The notes under the pieces: generated by a model
What the model was told of the DNA's origin: nothing
Seen by the model: the letters and a program-made list of their open reading frames with translations, nothing else
The model's database searches: none
Made by a program: the position numbers and the translations under genes
NCBI GenBank assembly: GCA_937957805.1
Contig: CALFXW010000149.1
Location: forward strand, 1 to 24,114
Direction of reading: 5' to 3'
DNA length: 24,114 nt
DNA from: an uncultured Sphingopyxis sp.
Lineage (GTDB): Bacteria; Pseudomonadota; Alphaproteobacteria; Sphingomonadales; Sphingomonadaceae
Shown: piece after piece, positions 16,021 through 23,193 of the stretch
Numbering within the stretch: the stretch's first letter is position 1
How the letters are laid out: every line of letters starts with the position of its first letter

Positions 16021-17394
16021 CTAAAAGCTCTTTTCGCCGTAAATGGGGTCAATATTGCCGCCCCACGCGCTGTGAAACCTGTCGAGCAGGCGTTCGGCAG
16101 GCACGCGGCCATCGGCCAATATTTCGCGCAAGGGGTTGAGGAAACCAACCTCATTCTCCCCCATCGAGTTAACTTCATCGCGCGCGGCCAAACCCGCCGA
16201 CGCAATGTCGAGGATTTGCGCGGCAACTTCGCGCAGCGCCCGCCCATCCGGCGCACGGGCGTTGAGCGCAAGGCGCGGCACTTCGTCGCGCAACTGCTGC
16301 TGTCCCGCTATGTCCCAGTCTTTGACCACGTCCCACGCGGCATCGAGCGCTCCATTGTCATAGAGCAGACCGACCCAAAAGGCGGGCAGCGCGCAAATCC
16401 GGTTCCAAGGCCCGCCGTCGGCCCCGCGCATTTCCAAAAAGCTTTTGAGCCGCACTTCGGGAAAGGCGGTGGACAGATGGTCGTTCCAGTCGCTCAATGT
16501 CGGTCGTTCGCCGGGGAGGGCGGGCAGTTTGCCGGCCATGAAATCCTGAAAACTCTGGCCAGCCGCGTCGATATATTTGCCATCGCGATAGACGAAATAC
16601 ATCGGCACATTCAGCATATATTGCGCATAGCGTTCATAGCCGAACCCACCGTCAAATACGAAGGGCAGCATGCCGGTGCGCGCCGGGTCGGTATCGGTCC
16701 AGATATGGCTGCGATAGGATAAAAAGCCGTTGGGCTTCCCCTCGGTAAACGGGCTGTTGGCGAACAATGCAGTCGCCAGCGGTTGGAGCGCGAGCGATAC
16801 GCGGAATTTCTGCACCATATTCGCCTCGCTACAATAATCGAGGTTGGTCTGGATGGTGCAGGTGCGCAGCATCATGTCGAGCCCCATGCTGCCGACGCGT
16901 GGCATATGGGCGAGCATGATGGCGTAGCGACCCTTGGGCATGATGGGGAGTTCATCGCGCCTTTTGTCCGGCCACATGCCAAGCCCCATGAAGCCGAGGC
17001 CAAGTTCTTCGCCAACTGCTTTGACCTGTTTCAAATGGCGACCGGTTTCGGCGCAAGTCTGGTGGAGGTTGCACACCGGCGCACCCGACAGTTCAAGCTG
17101 TCCCGCAGGTTCGAGGCTGATTGTGCCATCTTCACCCGCCAATGCGATAACATTGTCGCCCTCGACAATCGGTTCCCATCCATAGCGGGTAAGCGCCATT
17201 AACAGATCGCGGATGCCGCCCGGTTCATCATAGCTTGGCGCGCGGTGGTCCGCAGTTCGGTAGACCAGCTTTTCATGTTCCGTGCCGATCCGCCAGCGGG
17301 TGCGCGGCTTTTCCCCCGCTGCCATCGGGGCGATAAGATCGGCAATATTGGCGACGATCGGATCGTTGCTATTCGAAACCTGTCTGGTGCTCAT
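16021..17394 (-). CDS. gshA: Glutamate-cysteine ligase (plant/alphaproteobacterial type)
   Basis: This 457-residue enzyme catalyses the first, ATP-dependent step of glutathione synthesis. RIGTEHEKLVY near the N-terminus, EPAGQLELSGAP, and MMLRTCTIQTNLDY are typical of the plant-type (GCS2-like) ligases found in Alphaproteobacteria. The length is normal and the C-terminus intact. It lies 61 nt downstream of the DUF11 gene on the same strand and converges on the ICMT-like gene with a 17-nt gap. No strong Shine-Dalgarno is seen, and a TAGCAA/TTGCTA inverted repeat lies 10 nt before the start. Confidence 0.96.
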   Translation of the reverse strand: MSTRQVSNSNDPIVANIADLIAPMAAGEKPRTRWRIGTEHEKLVYRTADHRAPSYDEPGGIRDLLMALTRYGWEPIVEGDNVIALAGEDGTISLEPAGQLELSGAPVCNLHQTCAETGRHLKQVKAVGEELGLGFMGLGMWPDKRRDELPIMPKGRYAIMLAHMPRVGSMGLDMMLRTCTIQTNLDYCSEANMVQKFRVSLALQPLATALFANSPFTEGKPNGFLSYRSHIWTDTDPARTGMLPFVFDGGFGYERYAQYMLNVPMYFVYRDGKYIDAAGQSFQDFMAGKLPALPGERPTLSDWNDHLSTAFPEVRLKSFLEMRGADGGPWNRICALPAFWVGLLYDNGALDAAWDVVKDWDIAGQQQLRDEVPRLALNARAPDGRALREVAAQILDIASAGLAARDEVNSMGENEVGFLNPLREILADGRVPAERLLDRFHSAWGGNIDPIYGEKSF

Positions 17395-17404
17395 GGCGCT
17401 GATG

Positions 17405-17428
17405 TAGCAAGCGCGCGCGCCATTGCTA
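17405..17428. repeat. Inverted repeat TAGCAA-N12-TTGCTA in the gshA leader
   Basis: Perfect 6-bp arms enclose an alternating GC stretch, 10 nt upstream of the gshA ATG. It could fold as a strong hairpin near the start codon or be an operator. There is no T-run on the gshA strand, so it is not an obvious terminator. Confidence 0.25.
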
Positions 17429-17455
17429 GGGGGTGTGTAACATTATTTCATCTGG

Positions 17456-19363
17456 TCAGTTGACGGTGACGTCAAAAGTCACGGCCAGACTGGCGCCGGA
17501 GATTAGCGATGTGCGGCTGGCCGTCACGACGCCAGCGCTAAAGGCCGCGCCATCGGGGTCACTTTCATCCCCGCCACTATTATTATCATCCTCTACGGTT
17601 GCAGCACCTGCGCAACTATTGCCGGTGCGCAGGCTGCCCGGAACAAAGGTCGCATTGGCCGGCAACGTATCGCTGATCGCCAGATTGGCGGCCGTGCCGC
17701 TGTCGGGGTTGTGCGCCAAGATGCAGTAACGGATGGTCGCGCCGGGGATTTCAAAGGGGTTGGTGACGCCATTGACCGGGTCGCTGACCAATGTGCTCGT
17801 CTTGGTCATGGTCAGGGTCGCCGTCGGGCGACAGAATGTGATGTCGTGCAGCGCAATTGCCTGCCCGCCGGGGTTTGCCGGGGCAAGGCTGTGGTTGCCA
17901 TAATCGATGATGATGGTGTCCACGGGGCTGGTAAAGGTGACGGTGATATTGCCGTTCGCGCTGGTATCAGCGGACAAGCCATCCCCATATGCGCTGTTGC
18001 CGATCACATAGTTGGAAACACCGTTGGTGACCGTCGGATAGACTGTGGCTCCGTTGAAAGTGCCGCTGATGGCCACACGGTCAGCAAATTGCCCGGCATT
18101 ATAGTCAACGTCAAAGATCATGAATTGCAGGCCGGGTACGGGTGTCGGCAGGGTCAGCGTCAGCACCGCATTTTGCGGGATGCTGGCAAAATCGGGGTAG
18201 AGGAAGAGTGATGATTGCCCCGGCGGCAAACCACCCGTCACCGCTGTCTGTTCTGCCGGGCTTTGTCCGCCATAGGTTGCATTGCTTAGCCAGGTCGCGC
18301 CGGTAACGATGTTGAAATTATAGGTGCCGATACCCGTGACGGTGAAATTATTATTGGTGGTCCCCGCAGGCCAGACGACGCTGGCCGAATCCCAGTCAAA
18401 GATGGTGGTGCCCACCGGGCAGACCAAAGTTGGCGGGGTTCCGGCGACACGGGTGCCCGATACGGTGAAATTGACCGATGCGTCATCATCTTCCGCCGTC
18501 GAACTATTATTGGGCGTGGAGTCGGGATCCGTGAGGCCGGACGCAAATATTTCCGCCGCATTGGTGACAGTTGCACCGGCGGACGCATTGACCGTTACGT
18601 TGATGGTCAGCGTGCGGGTTGTGCCGACAGGGATAGAGCCGACTGTCCAATTGCCGGTCACCGCATCATAGCTGCCAAAGCCGCTTGCGCTGACGAAATT
18701 GACCCCGACCGGCAACAGATCGCGCACGACAACCCCGGTTGCTGCATTGGGGCCAGCGTTGGTGACTTGTAGCGTATAGCTGATCGCTGCCCCATATGCG
18801 GGCGCTGCATTGCTGACCGTCTTGGTCAGCGACAGGTCGGACACCGGCCCAGCTTCGGTAATATAAAGATCGGCACGGGTGAAACTGCCATTGTCGGCGG
18901 CCGGGTACAGATCGCAGATTTCCAGCCGCCAAGTCCCCGCCGCAGCTTGACCGTTAAATGCGCTGAGCGAGGCGTTGGGGCTGAATGTGTTGGCATAGGG
19001 GGTGGGGGCAGTCGTCGAATGATTGCCGGTCGCTGCATCAGTATTCACCACTTGCGCCGCACCATCGTCGAGCAGGACGTTGAAATTATCGCCTGAAATA
19101 TTGTTGGTGTCGCCATTGACGATTTGGACGCGGGTTCCGGCGGGTGATTGCAAGGTCGCGCGTATGTCCCCGCGCCACGTATGGGTTGCAAAAATGCCGA
19201 TATTGATGTCGCCGACATTATAGCTGCCGGTAACGCTGAAATTGATGATCATCGGCGTTCCGCAGGGCGTCGTATTGTTTATGGCGCGACTGGTCGTGTC
19301 AGTGAATTGGTGGACTTGCGCCCATGCGGGCGCGGCCAGCATCAACAATGCCAGCAGCATCAT
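17456..19363 (-). CDS. Secreted P-domain and DUF11 repeat protein
   Basis: From ATG 19363 the product is 635 residues: a signal peptide MMLLALLMLAAPAWA (cleavage before Gln16), then a proprotein-convertase P-like beta domain (about 16-172). This is followed by a DUF11 repeat (about 175-285, SLTKTVSNAAPAYG), an unassigned beta-rich region (about 290-515) and a second DUF11 (about 518-620, TMTKTSTLVSDPV). DUF11 modules are typical of large exported surface proteins. No sortase signal or membrane anchor ends it. The start is uncertain: the n-region lacks positive charge, the frame is open to a TTG at 19477, and the added segment holds QIRA repeats. Base use is less GC-rich and Asn/Thr-rich, unlike its neighbours. 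Function unknown. Confidence 0.82.
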   Translation of the reverse strand: MMLLALLMLAAPAWAQVHQFTDTTSRAINNTTPCGTPMIINFSVTGSYNVGDINIGIFATHTWRGDIRATLQSPAGTRVQIVNGDTNNISGDNFNVLLDDGAAQVVNTDAATGNHSTTAPTPYANTFSPNASLSAFNGQAAAGTWRLEICDLYPAADNGSFTRADLYITEAGPVSDLSLTKTVSNAAPAYGAAISYTLQVTNAGPNAATGVVVRDLLPVGVNFVSASGFGSYDAVTGNWTVGSIPVGTTRTLTINVTVNASAGATVTNAAEIFASGLTDPDSTPNNSSTAEDDDASVNFTVSGTRVAGTPPTLVCPVGTTIFDWDSASVVWPAGTTNNNFTVTGIGTYNFNIVTGATWLSNATYGGQSPAEQTAVTGGLPPGQSSLFLYPDFASIPQNAVLTLTLPTPVPGLQFMIFDVDYNAGQFADRVAISGTFNGATVYPTVTNGVSNYVIGNSAYGDGLSADTSANGNITVTFTSPVDTIIIDYGNHSLAPANPGGQAIALHDITFCRPTATLTMTKTSTLVSDPVNGVTNPFEIPGATIRYCILAHNPDSGTAANLAISDTLPANATFVPGSLRTGNSCAGAATVEDDNNSGGDESDPDGAAFSAGVVTASRTSLISGASLAVTFDVTVN

Positions 19364-19384
19364 TCGGGCGAAATGCCCGAAAAC

Positions 19385-19420
19385 GGCCCGAATCTGGGCC
19401 CGAATCTGGGGTAGTATCTG
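19385..19420. repeat. 12-bp tandem repeats before the DUF11 gene
   Basis: GGCCCGAATCTG occurs twice in tandem (19385-19396, 19397-19408), and a degraded third copy (GGGTAGTATCTG) follows at 19409-19420. Read on the minus strand in the DUF11 frame the units give QIRA, QIRA and QILP. Confidence 0.6.
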
Positions 19421-19498
19421 GTCCAAAAGCTGCGCCCAATGCCTGCAATTGCGTATCTTGACCCCCCGATAGCGCAAGATGGTGAACGGGGCGTAAAT

Positions 19499-20257
19499 TT
19501 AGCGGTCGCTGTGCGCTCCCCGTCGTGCAGCCAATATCAGCGCGCTGGCCGCCAAAGCAGCCGTTTCGGCGCGCAATATCTGTGGGCCGAGCGTAACGCC
19601 GCGCGCTGCTGGCAGTGCGCGGATGGCCGCACGTTCGCTCTCGCTAAAGCCGCCCTCCGGCCCGATCAGCACGGCCGCGGGGATCTTGCCGTCCGCCTGC
19701 ACGACATCCAGCAAGCCATCGCCGCCATTTTCATCGGCAAAATATAGCCGCCGCTCAGTCGGCCAATTGGCTAGCAGTTGCTTCAGGCTTTGCAGCGTGT
19801 CGATATGCGGCAGGGCGGTACGGTCGCATTGCTCAGCAGCTTCTTGTGCGATGGCGCGCGCGCGCTCCAAATTGATGCGCTCGGCGATGCTGCGCTCCAT
19901 GGTGATGGGGCATATTTTGTCGACCCCCAGCTCGGTCGCCTTTTCGATCAGCCAATCCCAGCGTTGCCGCTTGACGGGGCTGGCACAGAGCCAAAAATCA
20001 TCGACCGCTTCGCGCGCGCGCAGCAAGGCGCGCACGGACAATATGCAGTCGCGTTTGCCAATTGCGGCAAGCTCGGCCAGAAATTCGCCGCCAACATCAT
20101 CGCATAATTTGACCGGGTCGCCGACAGCCCGGCGCATGACATGGGTGAGATAATGGGCAGCATTGCCGGTCAAATGCACCGATCCATCGATAGGAATTGG
20201 CGCCGGCACGAACAGGCGCGGGGTCGATTTGGGCGGCCAGGCGGGGGTAGCGGGCAT
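19499..20257 (-). CDS. rsmE: 16S rRNA m3U1498 methyltransferase RsmE
   Basis: This 252-residue SPOUT-class methyltransferase transfers a methyl group from S-adenosylmethionine to N3 of U1498 in 16S rRNA. The N-terminal RNA-binding part includes NAAHYLTHVMRRAVGD; the C-terminal knot carries VLIGPEGGFSESE and LGPQILRAETAAL, both diagnostic. The length is normal. It starts at 20257, 45 nt from the divergent ubiA gene, and its stop lies 21 nt before the furthest upstream TTG of the DUF11 frame, so these two may be cotranscribed. Confidence 0.95.
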   Translation of the reverse strand: MPATPAWPPKSTPRLFVPAPIPIDGSVHLTGNAAHYLTHVMRRAVGDPVKLCDDVGGEFLAELAAIGKRDCILSVRALLRAREAVDDFWLCASPVKRQRWDWLIEKATELGVDKICPITMERSIAERINLERARAIAQEAAEQCDRTALPHIDTLQSLKQLLANWPTERRLYFADENGGDGLLDVVQADGKIPAAVLIGPEGGFSESERAAIRALPAARGVTLGPQILRAETAALAASALILAARRGAHSDR

Positions 20258-20261
20258 GCGC

Positions 20262-20284
20262 TGCGCCTAGCCTAATCAGGCGCA
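20262..20284. promoter_or_regulatory. Inverted repeat TGCGCCT-N9-AGGCGCA in the rsmE/ubiA divergent gap
   Basis: Perfect 7-bp arms fill the centre of a 45-bp divergent gap that must also hold both promoters, so a shared regulator site or fortuitous GC palindrome are both possible. Confidence 0.3.
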
Positions 20285-20302
20285 ACAATCTATGGCGCGG
20301 CT

Positions 20303-21220
20303 ATGCAGCACGACGGCACCATTGTCCCTGACAGCGAATATGGCGGTTGGCTGGCTTTGCTGCCAGCTTTTGCCCGCCCCTATGCGCTGCTCGCGCGCTT
20401 TGACCGGCCGATTGGCTGGTGGCTGCTATATTGGCCGGGTTTCTGGGGGGTGGCGCTGGCAGGCGGACTGGTGTCGCATTGGCCATTGCTGATCTGGCTG
20501 TTGATCGGTGCGATCGCCATGCGCGGTGCGGGCTGCGTCTATAATGATATGGTTGATGTCGATATCGACCGGCGGGTGGCACGCACGCGCAGCCGCCCGA
20601 TTGCCAGCGGCCGGGTGTCGCGGCGGGCGGCGGGGCTATTTGCATTGGCATTGTGCGTTGTCGGGCTGATCGTGCTGTTGCAGTTGCCGGTTATGGCGCA
20701 GATTATTGCGCTGGCATCGGTGCTGCCTGTCCTCGCTTACCCCTTTATGAAGCGTATTACATGGTGGCCGCAGGCGTGGTTGGGCATTGTGTTTAGCTGG
20801 GCCGCGCTGGTCGGTTGGGCGGCGGTGGTGGATGGTACACGCTGGACGGCGGGCCTGTTTCTCTACGCCGGCAGCATTTTCTGGGTGGTCGGTTATGACA
20901 GCATCTATGCCTTGCAGGATGTGGAGGATGATGCGCTCGCCGGTGTAAAATCGAGCGCGCGGGCGATGGGCCGCCATATCCGCAAGGGGGTGGGCCTGTG
21001 CTATGCGCTTGCGCTGCTATTCTGGGCCGCCGCCTTTTGGCAGGTGCGTCCCGACCCGCTGGCGGTGCTCACATTATTGCCCGTCATGCTGCATTTTTGC
21101 TGGCAAATAATGACACTCGATGCGGCGGACGGTGCGAACGCGCTCCACCGATTTCGGGCCAATCGTTTTGCCGGTTTGCTCGTCGCCCTGGCATGCGCCA
21201 CCGTCGGGATGAGCAGTTAG
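20303..21220 (+). CDS. ubiA: 4-hydroxybenzoate polyprenyltransferase UbiA
   Basis: This 305-residue integral membrane prenyltransferase has about eight to nine hydrophobic helices. The two aspartate-rich motifs that bind the magnesium-prenyl-diphosphate are present: NDMVDVDID (81-89) and YALQDVEDD (202-210). It attaches the polyprenyl chain to 4-hydroxybenzoate in ubiquinone synthesis. The DID-DRRVARTRSRPIASG context after motif one is typical of UbiA rather than haem O or chlorophyll synthases. ATG 20303 gives the full N-terminus; no clear ribosome site is seen, and the upstream gap to divergent rsmE is only 45 nt. Confidence 0.95.
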   Translation: MQHDGTIVPDSEYGGWLALLPAFARPYALLARFDRPIGWWLLYWPGFWGVALAGGLVSHWPLLIWLLIGAIAMRGAGCVYNDMVDVDIDRRVARTRSRPIASGRVSRRAAGLFALALCVVGLIVLLQLPVMAQIIALASVLPVLAYPFMKRITWWPQAWLGIVFSWAALVGWAAVVDGTRWTAGLFLYAGSIFWVVGYDSIYALQDVEDDALAGVKSSARAMGRHIRKGVGLCYALALLFWAAAFWQVRPDPLAVLTLLPVMLHFCWQIMTLDAADGANALHRFRANRFAGLLVALACATVGMSS

Positions 21221-21254
21221 GACAATTTTTGCGCCGGCAGACGCATTTGTTCGC

Positions 21255-21283
21255 TTGGCGTTCAGCAAGACGCTGGCTATACC
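21255..21283 (+). promoter_or_regulatory. Promoter of bamD (leaderless arrangement)
   Basis: TTGGCG (21255-21260), a 17-bp spacer, and TATACC (21278-21283) make a good sigma-70-type pair. Transcription starting about 7 nt after the -10 would begin at or next to the bamD ATG at 21291, which has no Shine-Dalgarno. Confidence 0.5.
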
Positions 21284-21290
21284 GCCGCCC

Positions 21291-22115
21291 ATGCAGAAAT
21301 TTCGTCCGTCCATCGCCGCCATTCTCCTCCCCGCCATGCTGCTCGGCGGCTGCGCCGGTTTTGGCGGTGGCCGATCCGGCCCGCGCGACACGCGCTATGT
21401 CGCGCGCGATGTCTCCACCCTCTATAATGCGGCGGTTGATCGCATGCGTCAGGGGCAATATCGCATCGCCGCTGGCTTGTTTGATGAGGTGGAGCGTCAG
21501 CACCCTTATTCCCCATGGGCGCGCCGTGCCCAATTGATGAGCGCGTTCAGCAATTATGCCGCTGGGCAATTTACCGAATCCATCGCGTCGGCGCAGCGTT
21601 TTCTGCAAATCCACCCCGGCAGCCGCGATGTGCCCTATGCCTATTATCTTGTCGCTTTATGCTATTATGAACAAATCAGCGATGTGACGCGCGACCAGCG
21701 TATTTCGCAACAGGCGCTCGACGCGCTGAACGAATTGGTGCGCCGTTACCCCAATAGCGAATATGCCGCAGATGCCCGGCTCAAGATTGATCTGGTCAAT
21801 GACCATCTGGCGGGCAAGGAAATGGAAATCGGGCGTTTTTATGAACGGTCGTCGCACTGGCTGGGCGCGACCGTGCGTTTTCGCAATGTCGTCGACAATT
21901 ATCAGACGACCAGCCACGCGCCCGAAGCACTTTTCCGGCTGGTCGAATGTTATCTCTCGCTCGGCATGGGGCAGGAGGCGGAGCGCGCCGCCGCCGTATT
22001 GGGGCGCAACTATGCGGGCAGCGAATGGTATCAGCGCGCCTATCGGTTGATGGGCGAACATCCCGCGCCGGCTGCTACGCCTGCGACGAGCGCGCCCGCC
22101 CCTGCTGCACCTTGA
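21291..22115 (+). CDS. bamD: Outer-membrane assembly lipoprotein BamD
   Basis: This 274-residue lipoprotein has a signal sequence ending in the lipobox LLGGC (lipidated Cys21), followed by TPR repeats (YNAAVDRMRQGQYRIAAGLFDEVERQHPYS and on to about 250). It ends in an Ala/Pro-rich tail. BamD is the essential lipoprotein of the BAM complex that inserts beta-barrel proteins into the outer membrane. ATG 21291 is chosen because the signal peptide begins there; an in-frame ATG at 21255 lies within the putative promoter. bamD followed by recN, as here, is the usual order in sphingomonads. Confidence 0.94.
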   Translation: MQKFRPSIAAILLPAMLLGGCAGFGGGRSGPRDTRYVARDVSTLYNAAVDRMRQGQYRIAAGLFDEVERQHPYSPWARRAQLMSAFSNYAAGQFTESIASAQRFLQIHPGSRDVPYAYYLVALCYYEQISDVTRDQRISQQALDALNELVRRYPNSEYAADARLKIDLVNDHLAGKEMEIGRFYERSSHWLGATVRFRNVVDNYQTTSHAPEALFRLVECYLSLGMGQEAERAAAVLGRNYAGSEWYQRAYRLMGEHPAPAATPATSAPAPAAP

Positions 22116-22137
22116 TGGCAGCTTATCGGCGCGGCCT

Positions 22138-22383
22138 ATGCTGATCGCGCTGTCGATCCGCGATATTGTCCTGATCGACAGGCTGGAGCTTGACCTTGGT
22201 TCCGGCCTCAGCGTCCTCACCGGTGAAACCGGCGCGGGTAAATCCATCCTGCTCGATGCGCTGGGTCTGGCGCTCGGCGCGCGCGCTGATAGCAGCCTCG
22301 TGCGCAAGGGGGCGGAACGCGGCCAGGTGGCGGCCAGCTTGCCCGCCTGGTCGGCGGAGCGCCGCAGCGCCGCGATCCCGTAG
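22138..22383 (+). pseudogene. recN: 5' fragment of DNA repair gene recN, broken near 22336
   Basis: ATG 22138 begins a clear RecN N-terminus: LIALSIRDIVLIDRLELDLGSG, Walker A GETGAGKS (29-36), LDALGLALGARADSSLVRKGAERG. RecN is a roughly 550-residue SMC-like ATPase in double-strand break repair. Similarity stops at about residue 66 (near 22336). The frame then runs through unrelated residues (PAWSAERRSAAIP) to a stop at 22383, so more than 85% of the protein is absent. The cause is either insertion or rearrangement with the mobile cassette downstream, or a misassembly. The 22-nt gap after bamD is normal. Confidence 0.88.
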
Positions 22384-22558
22384 TCGAGGCCCTCGGCGCC
22401 GCGGTGCCCGGTCGCCACCGCCGCCTCGTCGTCATCGGCGAGGGGCGCGCGCTTGCTCGGGTCGCTGATCTGCTTGGGCTCGCCGATCTCGTGGCACGAC
22501 TTGTCGACCAAGAACGGCGGCGGTAGGCGTAAGGTAAATGACGCCGCATATGTAAACT
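22336..22558 (-). pseudogene. Unrecognised foreign coding fragment between recN and the recombinase cassette
   Basis: From just inside a TAG at 22558 an open minus-strand frame runs to the recN junction. Its codon use (GAG, AAG, CTC, GAC) differs from the sphingomonad genes to the left. The peptide includes FLVDKSCHEIGEPKQISDPS and LADDDEAAVATGHRG, which I do not recognise. It has no good start: the frame begins within the repeat region of the cassette, and the first usable codon is TTG 22511. It therefore looks like the inside of a gene cut by the cassette on one side and by the recN junction on the other. Beyond the junction the frame continues only as antisense to recN and bamD, which I regard as chance. 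Confidence 0.4.
22529..22547 (-). repeat. 19-bp repeat copy B (GCGGC...TTAC), minus strand
   Basis: On the minus strand this reads GCGGCGTCATTTACCTTAC. It matches copy A at 14 of 19 positions in the same orientation, offset by 23 bp. It lies at the probable left end of the recombinase cassette. Confidence 0.5.
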
Positions 22559-22570
22559 AAAATATGCCGC
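22552..22570 (-). repeat. 19-bp repeat copy A (GCGGC...TTAC), minus strand
   Basis: On the minus strand this reads GCGGCATATTTTAGTTTAC, sharing the GCGGC head and TTAC tail with copies B and C. The 23-bp offset from copy B is about two helical turns, as expected for protein binding on one face. Confidence 0.5.
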
Positions 22571-22628
22571 TACTATCGCCATGATCCATGGTCTTCACGT
22601 TTCTTCGTATGATTATCTATCACTGCGC

Positions 22629-22658
22629 TTGACTCAGGCCAAACTGGCGGCGTAATTA
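22629..22658 (+). promoter_or_regulatory. Promoter of the HTH-recombinase cassette
   Basis: TTGACT (22629-22634), an 18-bp spacer and TAATTA (22653-22658) stand 27 nt before the HTH start codon. The -10 lies inside repeat copy C, so a protein bound there would block transcription. Confidence 0.5.
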
Positions 22659-22665
22659 TAGTTAC
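22647..22665 (+). repeat. 19-bp repeat copy C, plus strand, over the promoter -10
   Basis: This reads GCGGCGTAATTATAGTTAC and matches copy B at 14 of 19 positions in inverted orientation. It covers the cassette promoter -10, which suggests an operator or a recombinase half-site. Confidence 0.5.
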
Positions 22666-22684
22666 CGATTCGAGCGGAGATCGC

Positions 22685-23191
22685 ATGCCAAAACGAGCCG
22701 ACCGCAGTGACCCGAAGACCGTGGCCCTCCTCAATGCCGGTACGTTGAACCCGTGCCCTGAGCAGGTCGGCGATCCGAAGTTTCAGGCGGAAGAGTTCTT
22801 CGACCCGCGCGACCTCGTGCAGGTGAGGTACGAGATGTTGCGCCGCGTATCGGTCGACAACCTATCGGTGACGCAGGTCATCGCCGAGTACGGCGTCTCA
22901 CGCCCGACGTACTACCAGGTCAAGGCGAGCTTCGACGAGGCCGGGGTTACCGGCCTGGTGCCGAAGAAGAGGGGACCTCACGGGCCGCACAAGCTTCAGG
23001 GGGATATCCTGGCCTTCGTTGAGAAGCAGCACGTCTCAGACGAGCCGGTCCGGGCACGAGATCTTGCGATGCTGATCCAGCAGGAATTTTCGGTGAAGGT
23101 CCACCCCAGGACGATCGAGCGCGCGCTCGCCGGAAAAAAAAACACCGCACGAGTACCGAGATCGACGACGCGCACAACCCGCCGGAGGTGA
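22685..23191 (+). CDS. HTH DNA-binding protein of a serine-recombinase cassette
   Basis: This 168-residue protein has a predicted helix-turn-helix around 60-85 (LSVTQVIAEYGVSRPTYYQ). A second winged-helix-like region occupies about 95-150 (LQGDILAFVEKQHV, LAMLIQQEFSVKVHPRTIERAL). This resembles the N-terminal DNA-binding halves of IS630-type transposases. GGAGA lies 4 nt before ATG 22685. It is the first of three tightly linked genes with a small protein and a large serine recombinase, so a regulator or accessory DNA-binding factor for recombination is likely. A run of nine A at 23134-23142 precedes a basic tail (ARVPRSTTRTTRRR). A -1 slip there would fuse it to the next gene. Base use matches the cassette, not the host genes. 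Confidence 0.75.
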   Translation: MPKRADRSDPKTVALLNAGTLNPCPEQVGDPKFQAEEFFDPRDLVQVRYEMLRRVSVDNLSVTQVIAEYGVSRPTYYQVKASFDEAGVTGLVPKKRGPHGPHKLQGDILAFVEKQHVSDEPVRARDLAMLIQQEFSVKVHPRTIERALAGKKNTARVPRSTTRTTRRR

Positions 23192-23193
23192 GT

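Noticed and set aside
21657..22511. 284-codon minus-strand frame spanning bamD, recN and the foreign segment
   Set aside because: Over bamD and recN it is pure antisense of genuine genes. Only the part right of about 22336 may be coding and is listed separately.
22546..22567. GCATAT-N10-ATATGC inverted repeat as an element end
   Set aside because: It arises from the overlap of repeat copies A and B; the 19-bp repeat is the better description.
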